From Brochothrix campestris (GTDB taxonomy: Bacteria > Bacillota > Bacilli > Lactobacillales > Listeriaceae): a stretch of 64,000 nt of DNA. The notes under the pieces are model-generated. The model was given only the letters and a program-made list of their open reading frames with translations. It was not told the origin of the DNA and ran no database searches. The position numbers and the translations under genes were made by a program. The stretch covers positions 1,488,001-1,552,000 of the forward strand of contig NZ_CP175511.1 in NCBI RefSeq assembly GCF_046058945.1. The letters run 5' to 3'. Positions 17,350 to 24,916 of the stretch are shown in pieces; the first letter of the stretch is position 1; each line of letters starts with the position of its first letter.

Positions 17350-17520
17350 TTGGCTTGAGACTGAAGATAAACACTCTGCTAGGTCGTTCAACAGCGTATA
17401 AATTGGAAAGAGCGTGCGGGCGATTATTTACCATCGCTCGCAAAGAGCTTAAAATTTACGAGCTGTTAGCTGATTTCATGAGAGGATATAACAGTATTTC
17501 TATTCAGTCTACTCTTTTCA
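17350..17520 (+). repeat. Dispersed repeat copy R2 (plus orientation)
   Basis: It shares GGTCGTTCAAC, AAATTGGAAAGAGCG, a hairpin (17420-17437: GCGAT / ATCGC, loop TATTTACC), ATTTACGAGCTGTTAGCTGAT and TATTTCTATTCAGTCT with the copies at 46.8 and 56.5 kb. The copy is open in one frame (17346-17597, 83 codons), but this frame is broken in the other copies and has no good ribosome site, so I treat it as a repeat rather than a gene. Confidence 0.65.
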
Positions 17521-17523
17521 CAG

Positions 17524-17574
17524 AAAAAGCAAATTCTCTACCGATGATTTTCGATAGAGAATTTGCTTTTTTTT
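17524..17574 (+). terminator. Bidirectional terminator between GNAT gene and PTS operon
   Basis: AGCAAATTCTCTA and TAGAGAATTTGCT arms with T-runs on both strands, between the plus-strand GNAT transcript and the minus-strand PTS operon that ends at 17638. Confidence 0.85.
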
Positions 17575-17637
17575 GGATTGTAGACAAAATCGAATGAAAC
17601 TTCTGTTGCTTTAACTCTCATTTCAAGTTGTTTACTT

Positions 17638-19002
17638 TTAATCTTCCTCACTATTATTAACTGCCACTTTAGAAGGGCGTAAAATACTTGGTAAGGCAAG
17701 CACAATCACAAGGATGCCAGCTAAACCATAAATCCCACCAGTACCAATCATGTCGCCCACTTTACCTAATGCGAGGCCGATAATAGCGAAATCGACATCA
17801 CCGAAGGTAGTGTTGCTGAAGCCTAATGCGCCGAGTACTGGTAATAATAAGGCTGGTAAGAATGCTAACAGTAATCCGTTCACGAAGGCGCCGACAACGG
17901 CACCACGACGACCACCGGTTGCATTACCAAAAATACCGGCTGTTGCCCCACAGAAGAAATGCGGTACGAGCCCTGGAATTATTAACACGCCACCAGCAAT
18001 ACCTAGCACAAACATCCCAATTAATCCACCAACAAAACTACTCACAAACCCGATAATAACGGCTGTTGGCGCATATGGGAAGAATACCGCACAATCGACA
18101 GCTGGCACTGCATTCGGAATCAATTTTGTTGCAATCCCTTGGAAGGCTGGAATTAAATCAGCTAAGATCATTCGCACACCTGCGTATACAATCGCCACAC
18201 CAACGGCAAACTGTAAACCACTTAACACCGCAAAGATATACGGTGACTTACCATCAGACAACGTTGATACATAATCTCCACCCGCTGCAATCGCTGCAAT
18301 CAAGTAAAAGACAATCATCGTTAAACCAGTTGAAATAGTTGTATTACGTAAGAAACTGTATTTTTCTGGCACTTTAATATCTTCGGTACTGGCGCTTTTT
18401 CCGCCAACCGCTTTGCCGATTAAAGCCGATAAGTAATAACCGAGACTACCGAAGTGGCCAAGGGCAACTTCATCACCATCGGTTACTTTCAAGGTGAAAC
18501 GTTGGCCAATTGCTGGTGAAATCGCTGACCACGCCCCTAAGAAGAAGCCACCGACAACGACCATTTGCCAGCCACTAAAGCCCGTTGCACCGAGCACTGC
18601 TGATAACAGACAAGCCATGAAGAAACTGTGATGGCCAGTTAAAAAAACATATTTATAACGGGTCACACGCGCAATTAATAAGTTGAACAGCAGCCCCACA
18701 ACTAAAATACTCATTGTTTCAACACCGAGCAAGTCTTGCGCAACCGATGTAATGGCTTCGTTATTTGGTACAACACCCTTAATGTGGAAACCTTTTTCAA
18801 TCATTTTAGAAAGCGGTTCCAAATTACTCGAAATAACATTGGCACCGGCAGATAGCATTAAATAACCTAAAATTGGGCCAAGTGTACCGGTTAAGACTTT
18901 ATGACCGGGTGACTTGAGCGCAATTAAACCAACCATTGCGACTAATCCCATTAAAATAGCGGGTTCACTGAGCATATCTTTTAAAAATTCCAAAAATCCC
19001 AT
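17638..19002 (-). CDS. ulaA: PTS EIIC component, ascorbate (UlaA/SgaT) family
   Basis: A 454-residue membrane protein of the AG superfamily of PTS permeases. It has ten or eleven membrane helices; segments such as GPILGYLMLSAGANVI, FLTGHHSFFMACLLSAVLG and IIPGLVPHFFCGATAGIFGN are typical of UlaA. It would take up L-ascorbate or a related acid sugar together with the EIIB encoded just upstream, 19 bases away. The order regulator-with-EIIA, EIIB, EIIC on one strand makes a compact operon. Catabolic ula genes (UlaD/E/F) are not in the window, so the true substrate may differ. Confidence 0.88.
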   Translation of the reverse strand: MGFLEFLKDMLSEPAILMGLVAMVGLIALKSPGHKVLTGTLGPILGYLMLSAGANVISSNLEPLSKMIEKGFHIKGVVPNNEAITSVAQDLLGVETMSILVVGLLFNLLIARVTRYKYVFLTGHHSFFMACLLSAVLGATGFSGWQMVVVGGFFLGAWSAISPAIGQRFTLKVTDGDEVALGHFGSLGYYLSALIGKAVGGKSASTEDIKVPEKYSFLRNTTISTGLTMIVFYLIAAIAAGGDYVSTLSDGKSPYIFAVLSGLQFAVGVAIVYAGVRMILADLIPAFQGIATKLIPNAVPAVDCAVFFPYAPTAVIIGFVSSFVGGLIGMFVLGIAGGVLIIPGLVPHFFCGATAGIFGNATGGRRGAVVGAFVNGLLLAFLPALLLPVLGALGFSNTTFGDVDFAIIGLALGKVGDMIGTGGIYGLAGILVIVLALPSILRPSKVAVNNSEED

Positions 19003-19021
19003 TGTTATTCCTCCTCTCTTA

Positions 19022-19303
19022 TTAGTTATTGTTCATCTCGATTAAGGTTGGCAACACATCTTCGGTAATTTTTTTACGGTTCATATAACTACGGGTAAAG
19101 ACAACCTTTTGATCGGGTTTGAAAATATCTGCAAATTCCTTCACCGTCACAAATAAATCAGCATCCTTACCTGAAGCCGCATTTGAATCGATTGATTCAG
19201 CGTCGATTTCGATGCCATTTGCCTTGGCAATTTCTTCAATCTTCAGTTTCAACATTAAGCTACTCCCAATTCCATTGCCACACACTGTAATCACTTTAAT
19301 CAT
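19022..19303 (-). CDS. ulaB: PTS EIIB component, ascorbate/lactose-like
   Basis: A 93-residue cytoplasmic EIIB domain. The phosphorylated cysteine is in VCGNGIGSSLM at the N-terminus. I start at the ATG at 19303, which has GGGAG 8 bases upstream; a GTG at 19312 abuts the ribosome site and is unlikely. The start overlaps the stop of the upstream regulator by 8 bases, which suggests translational coupling. It passes phosphate from EIIA (fused to the regulator) to the sugar bound by EIIC. Confidence 0.9.
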   Translation of the reverse strand: MIKVITVCGNGIGSSLMLKLKIEEIAKANGIEIDAESIDSNAASGKDADLFVTVKEFADIFKPDQKVVFTRSYMNRKKITEDVLPTLIEMNNN

Positions 19304-21338
19304 TGTCAGCACTCCCTTTTAATTTAATAATCGCTAGTAACTCGTCAGTTGACGAGGCATTTATTAAAGCATCGATGGTTTCATCATCTTCTAGAATATT
19401 AGATAATTGCTTTAAAGCGGTCAGATGACTGTCATTATCAACCGTGCTTAGCACGAACAGCAGTTTCACCTGATACTCTTCCCCGCCCTCTTGCTTCAGG
19501 TCAAAATCAACCGGCACCTTCATTTGCAATAAGCTCATTCCCAGTTTTTTGCCACCGTTTTCTGGTCGCGCATGAGGAATAGCCACTTGCGGTGCGAGAA
19601 CAATATACGGGCCAACATCCTCAACCATCGCAATCATGGCGGCGACATAATCAGCCGTAATATAATGATCAGTAAGGAGCGGTTGAGCTGCTAACGTGAT
19701 GGCTGCCTGCCACGATAATGCTTCGTCACTTTGTTGAATGTGGTCTTTAATTAATAAATCGGTCAAATTAACTCCTCCTTCATCTTTCCGCCTAACATTA
19801 AGCAAGCGCGAAATCCCTTTAAAAAGGGCTGTTTCATCTTTGATGTCAGCATGGCGTTTAACAAGTGCGATAATATCATTCGCGTTTATTTGATTTTGGG
19901 ACTGTTGCAATTGAAAATCACGTTGTAATTGACGTTTCAACAGTTCTTTTTCAACCGGGTTCAAAATTGGTTTCGTCACATAAAGTGGTTTACTCGTTTG
20001 AAAATAGATGGTTGAAAAAATAAGATCGTACGACGCTGGGGCTAACTGTTGGCTATCGCTCACACTGTGCACCGTTTCAAAGGCAATACTCGGAAATAAG
20101 TCCTGTAACTGTTGTTGCATAATTATCGAAGAACTGACGCCATTCGGACAAACGGTTAAGGCCCTAATATGACGTTCTCTACTTGGAAACTGGAGCTGTC
20201 CGCCAAAATGGATGGTAAAGTAGGCAATTTCAGCATCCTCCAAGGTGGTATCCAACGCGGCTTCAAGTGGCCTTAACCCCTTGTGAACAAGCGTATAAAG
20301 ATCCGCATATTCAGCCTTAATTGTCGCGACATAAGGATTAGCAATCGACGCCCCGAATAACAGGCGGTAAAAACAAGGAACGACATGCTGATAAAGACTC
20401 GCACTCAGCTGTGAACGTTGCTCAAACACCGTTAAGGTTAATCGCTGCACTTCATCAATGATTGCCTCTGTTAACTGTCTGAATTCTGGTTGTGGATGCT
20501 CGTGTTCACCTTGTAAACTCGCTAACAATTGGGCGGTCACAAAGATGACATTGCCAGCCGTATCTGTGGTTAGCCGCAGCTGTTTGACGATTGTTTCAGC
20601 CATCACTCGTAAACGATGGCTTTGGCCGTAATGCTTTTGCTTGACCGTAAACACAAGCGGTGCCGTTTGTTCAGCCACCTGTACTAACGACAACATTGCA
20701 ACGAGATGCTCAAATCGTTCGGCAACGAAGCTAACTTTGTGCGTTTGAGCTAATGTTGTCAAACGTTCGGCCATATCAGCAGTAGACTGCTTCAGCCCCC
20801 ACTTCGAAAAAACTAGGGCAAACAATTGCTCAAATTGGGGTGAACGGCGCATTGTTTGTAAGGTCGTTTCAATACAGCGACGAATCGCTTGTTCAGCCCC
20901 AGTAATCGCATAACCGTGTTGGCGCGAGTAGGAGAGTTCCAGGGAGAACTGGCCTAACTGCTCTTTCACTTTTTTTAAGGCAATCACGACAGAGTTTTTA
21001 CTCATTTGTAAGAGTTGCTGATAATGTACCTGTGACACTGCTGTTTGCTTGATATAGGTATACAAAATAATGAGTTGACACCGCTCGTGATGATTTAACA
21101 CTAAGGCAGTCGAGACGTTAGCAAGCCAATCCGACCGTAATTGAGGTGAGATGGTTAGCTGACCGAGATGCAACTGAATGCGTGCGTCACTGATTGTCTC
21201 TAAACGTGCATTTAATTGTTCAATTTCATACCAAGCCTGCTTTTTGGTTAACTGATGGACAATCGCAAATTCTGCTAATGAAACACTTCCCCGTTCGAGC
21301 AGCACACCCATCAATGAAACTGTCTTTGAATCTAACAT
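19296..21338 (-). CDS. PRD-containing transcriptional regulator with EIIB-like and EIIA domains (BglG/MtlR class)
   Basis: A 680-residue multi-domain regulator. N-terminal winged helices lie at about 1-120 (LAEFAIVHQLTKKQAWYEIEQL; LLQMSKNSVVIALKKV). Two PTS-regulation domains are at about 180-400, the second ending in EIAYFTIHFGGQ with its phospho-histidine. An EIIB-like domain follows at about 410-490 (TVCPNGVSSSIIMQQQL) and a C-terminal EIIA type-2 domain at about 535-675 (APQVAIPHARPENG with active-site His). The EIIA probably serves the adjacent EIIB/EIIC, as no separate EIIA gene is present. Phosphorylation by HPr and EIIB should set its activity. It is the first gene of the operon. Confidence 0.88.
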   Translation of the reverse strand: MLDSKTVSLMGVLLERGSVSLAEFAIVHQLTKKQAWYEIEQLNARLETISDARIQLHLGQLTISPQLRSDWLANVSTALVLNHHERCQLIILYTYIKQTAVSQVHYQQLLQMSKNSVVIALKKVKEQLGQFSLELSYSRQHGYAITGAEQAIRRCIETTLQTMRRSPQFEQLFALVFSKWGLKQSTADMAERLTTLAQTHKVSFVAERFEHLVAMLSLVQVAEQTAPLVFTVKQKHYGQSHRLRVMAETIVKQLRLTTDTAGNVIFVTAQLLASLQGEHEHPQPEFRQLTEAIIDEVQRLTLTVFEQRSQLSASLYQHVVPCFYRLLFGASIANPYVATIKAEYADLYTLVHKGLRPLEAALDTTLEDAEIAYFTIHFGGQLQFPSRERHIRALTVCPNGVSSSIIMQQQLQDLFPSIAFETVHSVSDSQQLAPASYDLIFSTIYFQTSKPLYVTKPILNPVEKELLKRQLQRDFQLQQSQNQINANDIIALVKRHADIKDETALFKGISRLLNVRRKDEGGVNLTDLLIKDHIQQSDEALSWQAAITLAAQPLLTDHYITADYVAAMIAMVEDVGPYIVLAPQVAIPHARPENGGKKLGMSLLQMKVPVDFDLKQEGGEEYQVKLLFVLSTVDNDSHLTALKQLSNILEDDETIDALINASSTDELLAIIKLKGSADND

Positions 21339-21369
21339 GTTGTTCTCCCCTATCTCTAATTCTAGCTTA

Positions 21370-21384
21370 ATGTAAACGCTTACT
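21370..21384 (+). promoter_or_regulatory. cre site upstream of the ascorbate-type PTS operon
   Basis: ATGTAAACGCTTACT matches the CcpA consensus at all positions. On the minus strand it sits between a possible -35 TTGAAA and -10 TAAGCT (17-base spacing), 32 bases before the regulator start, so CcpA would repress the operon. Confidence 0.75.
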
Positions 21385-21539
21385 CATTTCAATTTAATTT
21401 AAGCACTATTTATTAGAGTGCTTAATGAAAGTTTAAGACTGATTATTCATACTATTTAAGTATATCAAAGTTTGCTACTTTTCAATACAGACTTAACGGT
21501 TGTTAAAACAACAAAATAACTTTCGCTAATCATTTGATG

Positions 21540-21713
21540 AACCACTACCTGTCAAGTAGACATGGTAAATAAAAACGCCCAGATTAATTCTAGGCGTTTT
21601 TATTTACCTATTTTTCTAAAATCTAGTGGAATTACTCCATTAAATTTAGAGACATATCGTTTGTTTTGATAAAATTCTATATCTTTTTCAATTCCTTTTT
21701 TAATGAATATGAC
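21540..21713 (-). pseudogene. Remnant of an IS3-family transposase (3' end)
   Basis: Minus-strand translation before the IS30 element gives KKGIEKDIEFYQNKRYV, then SKFNGVIPLDFRKIGK and a stop (about 36 codons). This matches the C-terminal tail of IS3/IS150-type OrfB, where a YYNNKRIxxxLNGLSPxxYR pattern is typical. A perfect 16-bp inverted repeat (GGTAAATAAAAACGCC / GGCGTTTTTATTTACC) follows as terminator. The rest of the gene is absent on both sides of the IS30 insertion (in-frame TAA just beyond the right flank). Confidence 0.55.
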
Positions 21714-22729
21714 TTGTCAACTTAAGCTAGACAATTGTTCTTCATTTACGTAACTCAAAAACACTTCCAATGGTGTCCGGTAGTTTAATGATTTTCTTGG
21801 TATGTGATTTCTTTTTGAAGCAACAGCTGAAATGAAGTTTTGGTCAACTTGGTTAAAGTCCATCTTTTTCGGGAAGCCATTTCGACGCAAAATGCCATTA
21901 GAATTTTCGTTTAGACCGCGTTGTGAAGGTGTTCCAGGATCCGCAAAATAGATAGAGATATCATTCGAGTTACTCATTTCTTTCCAGTTTGAGAATTCTT
22001 TTCCACAATCAAACGTGATTGATTTAAACATATGTTCGGGAATAGATTTTAACCAAGCAGTCGTTGCTTTTTCGATATCTGCTGCTTTACGACCTTCTGG
22101 TTTTAATGTGATTATCACTTTTGAAAGTCGCTCAACTAACGTGATAACAGCACTTTTATGATGAACACCGACAATTGTATCACCTTCCAAGTGTCCAAAT
22201 TCTTCATTGAATTGCGTATAATCAGTCAATCGTTCCGAAATATTACGCTTAAATGCTTGCCTTCCGCGACGTTCGTTGTGTCCGTTTGGCTTACGTTTAC
22301 CTTTCATTGGTAGCTTTGTGATATCGAAGTCGTTCGCTTTAAATAGGCGATAGAGCGTTCTAACAGAACATGAGATAGGTATCTCAGCACGACCAATAAT
22401 CACATCAGGTGTCCAGCCTTCAGCTGTCATTTTCTGAATGTAGGTTTGTTGATCCGTACTTAAAATGATAGGTCGTCTGCCACAATATGTTTTATTTTCT
22501 TTGTATCTTTGATAATAATCACTAGCTGATAAACCTTTTTTAAGAAAATTGTAGACATTATCAATCGTTTGTCTTGAACGTCCTAGTATCTTCGATACGG
22601 TTAAAACAGATTGTTTCGTTTGAAAATAGGCTTCTATCATTACAAGCTCATTTGGTGTAAGATGTTTATAGGTCATTTGTCTTCACTCCTAATAATTCTT
22701 TGGTCGGAACTATTTTGAGTGTCGCACAA
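21714..22729 (-). mobile_element. IS30-family insertion sequence (1016 bp)
   Basis: The element is bounded by a 5-bp direct repeat ATGAC (21709-21713 and 22730-22734). The ends read inward as TTGTCAACTTAAGCTAG and TTGTGCGACACTCAAAATAG, an imperfect inverted repeat. It contains one transposase gene that nearly fills it. The intact ORF and clean target duplication suggest a fairly recent insertion. Confidence 0.75.
21717..22676 (-). CDS. IS30-family transposase (IS6770-like)
   Basis: A 319-residue protein of normal IS30 length. The N-terminal helix-turn-helix region (LTPNELVMIEAYF; SKILGRSRQTIDNVYNFLKKG) binds the ends. The catalytic DDE core has HLEGDTIVG (first Asp), SITFDCGKEF (second Asp) and YFADPGTPSQRGLNENSNGILR with the catalytic Glu. 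The sequence closely resembles IS6770-type transposases of enterococci by memory. The ORF appears intact. The stop codon overlaps the terminal inverted repeat. Confidence 0.95.
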   Translation of the reverse strand: MTYKHLTPNELVMIEAYFQTKQSVLTVSKILGRSRQTIDNVYNFLKKGLSASDYYQRYKENKTYCGRRPIILSTDQQTYIQKMTAEGWTPDVIIGRAEIPISCSVRTLYRLFKANDFDITKLPMKGKRKPNGHNERRGRQAFKRNISERLTDYTQFNEEFGHLEGDTIVGVHHKSAVITLVERLSKVIITLKPEGRKAADIEKATTAWLKSIPEHMFKSITFDCGKEFSNWKEMSNSNDISIYFADPGTPSQRGLNENSNGILRRNGFPKKMDFNQVDQNFISAVASKRNHIPRKSLNYRTPLEVFLSYVNEEQLSSLS

Positions 22730-22849
22730 ATGACTTTTTTTTATCTAGCTTAATTTTACTATCGGTGTTTATAGTTAATTTAAATACAGAGAATAAACTA
22801 TTATAACATTGTATTGCATTCGATTGTCAGACTTTGATATATGCAAACA

Positions 22850-22900
22850 AAAAAACAGCAACTAGTGTTAGCAGATGATCTGCTGACTGATTGCTGTTTT
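22850..22900 (-). terminator. Terminator after the LPMO gene
   Basis: Outer arms AAAACAGCAA / TTGCTGTTTT with a nested GCAGAT-ATCTGC stem and a T-run on the minus strand; 34 bases past the LPMO stop. Confidence 0.8.
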
Positions 22901-22933
22901 CCCTTAAATTATAACTTTACTTATTATAATGAT

Positions 22934-24346
22934 TTAGAGTTCTTCAAACAATGTTAGAGCAATACCTGGTGCCCAGTTTGAATCACCGTAATTAAGGTGT
23001 GTATTTAATGTTTTATACGATTTACCTAAATGTGTTACAATTTCACCTGCTAGGTATTCAGTCGGCGCAGTAAAACTACCTAACTCCCAAACTTTTCCTT
23101 CCGAAACGGCTGCATCAGCAGTTGTAACAGTAAAAGCATCGCTCGCATCTGAAACATTACCACCGACACTTGTTGCTTTGATTGTGTAGGTATATGTTGT
23201 GCTAGCATTAAGTGCTGTATCGTTATACATTGTTCCTGAAACAGTTGCGATGTTAACGCCATCACGGTAAATAGTATATGTATCAACACCGACACTATGT
23301 ACTGACTTTGTCCACATAAGACTTACAGAGTTCGCTGTTGTTCCCATTGAGTGAACACTTGATGGAGCTGTTGGTTTTTCGTTATCAACGACGGGAACTT
23401 CTTTAGTCTTAACATCTAATGATGCGCTCATAGCTGATGTTTTACCATTAAATGAGACAGCTTCAATCGAATAGTTATATGTTGTATTTGCTGCTAGGTC
23501 TGTATCTATAAATGATGTAGATGACATCGTTTTAACTTTTTCACCATCACGGTAAACGTTATATGTTTCAATGTCTGTATTAGTTGGCGCTGTCCATGTC
23601 AATTCAACAGAAGATGTTGTAATCGCTTTGGCTGTCAATTGTGTAGGGGCGTCTGGTGTAACAGATTCTGATGGTTCTGATGGTTCAGTTGGCGTTGTAC
23701 CTTCACCGTTAACGTTGACATCGATTACTTGGTAAAATGCATTGGGTGTGTCAGCAACATCCCAAACAGCTAAAATAACGTTGTAACCTGAGCGATCTTC
23801 TGGTACATCAACCTTATGTGTTGGGTTGTTCTCTGCTTGAGAACCATCATGTTGAATCGTACCAATTAATTCCATTTCATCACGGTTTAACGGTGCGTTA
23901 ACGTCCCAACCTTGTTTGGTCATGTAGTAATGCCATTTTGTAGAAGGGTGTGTTGCCGTATACGTCCACGTAAACTCATTAATCCCTGTTTTGATATCTT
24001 GTTTCGTCCACTTTGTCGCGTTTTGAATATCTAATTTGTTACTACCAATGTTTCCACCATCTAAGACACCATTAGCTGATGCAATTGAGCCATCTAAAGG
24101 ACCTAATGTCGGGTAACCTTTTGGCGCTTCTAGTCCTTGTGGTTGTGTAATAACATTACCAAAGGCAGCAATACCTGCATCCCAACTTAATGATTGTGCG
24201 TCAAGTTGTGCTTGATAAGCACGACTATGTGGGCTGGATACATAACCGTGAGCAGAAGCAGTGTTTGCCATCCCGATTAAACCAGCAGCAACAGCAGAAG
24301 TGACTAATAAACATGTTGTTACGTTTTTTATTTTAACATTTAACAT
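22934..24346 (-). CDS. Secreted lytic polysaccharide monooxygenase (AA10, chitin-active type) with two Fn3 domains and a CBM5-like module
   Basis: A 470-residue exported protein. The signal peptide (1-32) ends TASA before His33. The mature protein starts HGYV, as needed for the copper histidine brace; the second His is His133 in TATHPSTKWHYYMTKQGWD. The AA10 domain runs to about residue 205 and is followed by a Glu-Pro-Ser linker, fibronectin type III domains at about 225-315 and 325-410, and a C-terminal chitin-binding module (AGEIVTHLGKSYKTLN, then SNWAPG). It oxidatively cuts chitin or a similar glycan outside the cell; related proteins also serve as GlcNAc adhesins. The gene stands alone next to an LPXTG adhesin. 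The architecture matches Listeria Lmo2467-type proteins. Confidence 0.92.
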   Translation of the reverse strand: MLNVKIKNVTTCLLVTSAVAAGLIGMANTASAHGYVSSPHSRAYQAQLDAQSLSWDAGIAAFGNVITQPQGLEAPKGYPTLGPLDGSIASANGVLDGGNIGSNKLDIQNATKWTKQDIKTGINEFTWTYTATHPSTKWHYYMTKQGWDVNAPLNRDEMELIGTIQHDGSQAENNPTHKVDVPEDRSGYNVILAVWDVADTPNAFYQVIDVNVNGEGTTPTEPSEPSESVTPDAPTQLTAKAITTSSVELTWTAPTNTDIETYNVYRDGEKVKTMSSTSFIDTDLAANTTYNYSIEAVSFNGKTSAMSASLDVKTKEVPVVDNEKPTAPSSVHSMGTTANSVSLMWTKSVHSVGVDTYTIYRDGVNIATVSGTMYNDTALNASTTYTYTIKATSVGGNVSDASDAFTVTTADAAVSEGKVWELGSFTAPTEYLAGEIVTHLGKSYKTLNTHLNYGDSNWAPGIALTLFEEL

Positions 24347-24916
24347 TTAAATTCCTTCTTTCTATTCCAATTTTATCAAGATAATTACTAGTTAATGATA
24401 CCTGTGATTACAAAAAAAACTTTCTTTGTTTGCCTATCTAAGTGTAAAAAATATAGTACATTACTAAAACTCTATAGTGTTGATGAGTGTCGGTTACTTT
24501 ATGATTTGACTTACAAGCCAGACAGTTGTGTCAATTGTCGAATTAATAATAAAACAGCTAAATGTCTTAAACAAGGGACTAAACTATTACATATCACATT
24601 CAATAAAATAACGATTTAACAAATAAAAACAGCCGCACATAAAGTGCAGCTGAATAGATATCTACTTATTTTACTGCTTTTTGAATAACAACACGATTTG
24701 AGATAGAACCAGAACTTAATCTACAATCCAAAAAGCTTATTTATTTAATAGAAATTTTCCTCACCAACACTATTTGACATAGAGCCATTAAATTCAGTTC
24801 GCTCGAATTTAATAGACGGTTGTTTTTTTCTTTACTAAAAGGATCAGCTATCGATAAAAAATTAGCGTTTCACACAGATACTCCACACACTAACTGTGCC
24901 TATTAGATTCTCCTTA
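24347..24916. other. Long intergenic region between LPMO and adhesin genes, with possible decayed coding traces
   Basis: No intact gene that I trust. A minus-strand hairpin CAGCCGCAC / GTGCAGCTG with a T-rich tail (about 24624-24651) looks like a terminator. Just upstream of it, in two frames, are LSSGSISNRVVIQKAVK (ending at about 24670) and EFNGSMSNSVGEENFY, which resemble each other and may be the end of a broken secreted-protein gene. A plus-strand 74-codon frame (24395-24619) lacks support. Confidence 0.35.

Noticed and set aside
17346..17597. 83-codon ORF after the GNAT gene
   Set aside because: It coincides with repeat R2 and runs through the terminator; the frame is broken in all other copies and there is no ribosome site at its ATG.
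24395..24619. 74-codon Cys-containing plus-strand ORF upstream of the LPMO
   Set aside because: No ribosome site, no recognisable domain, AT-rich intergenic composition.
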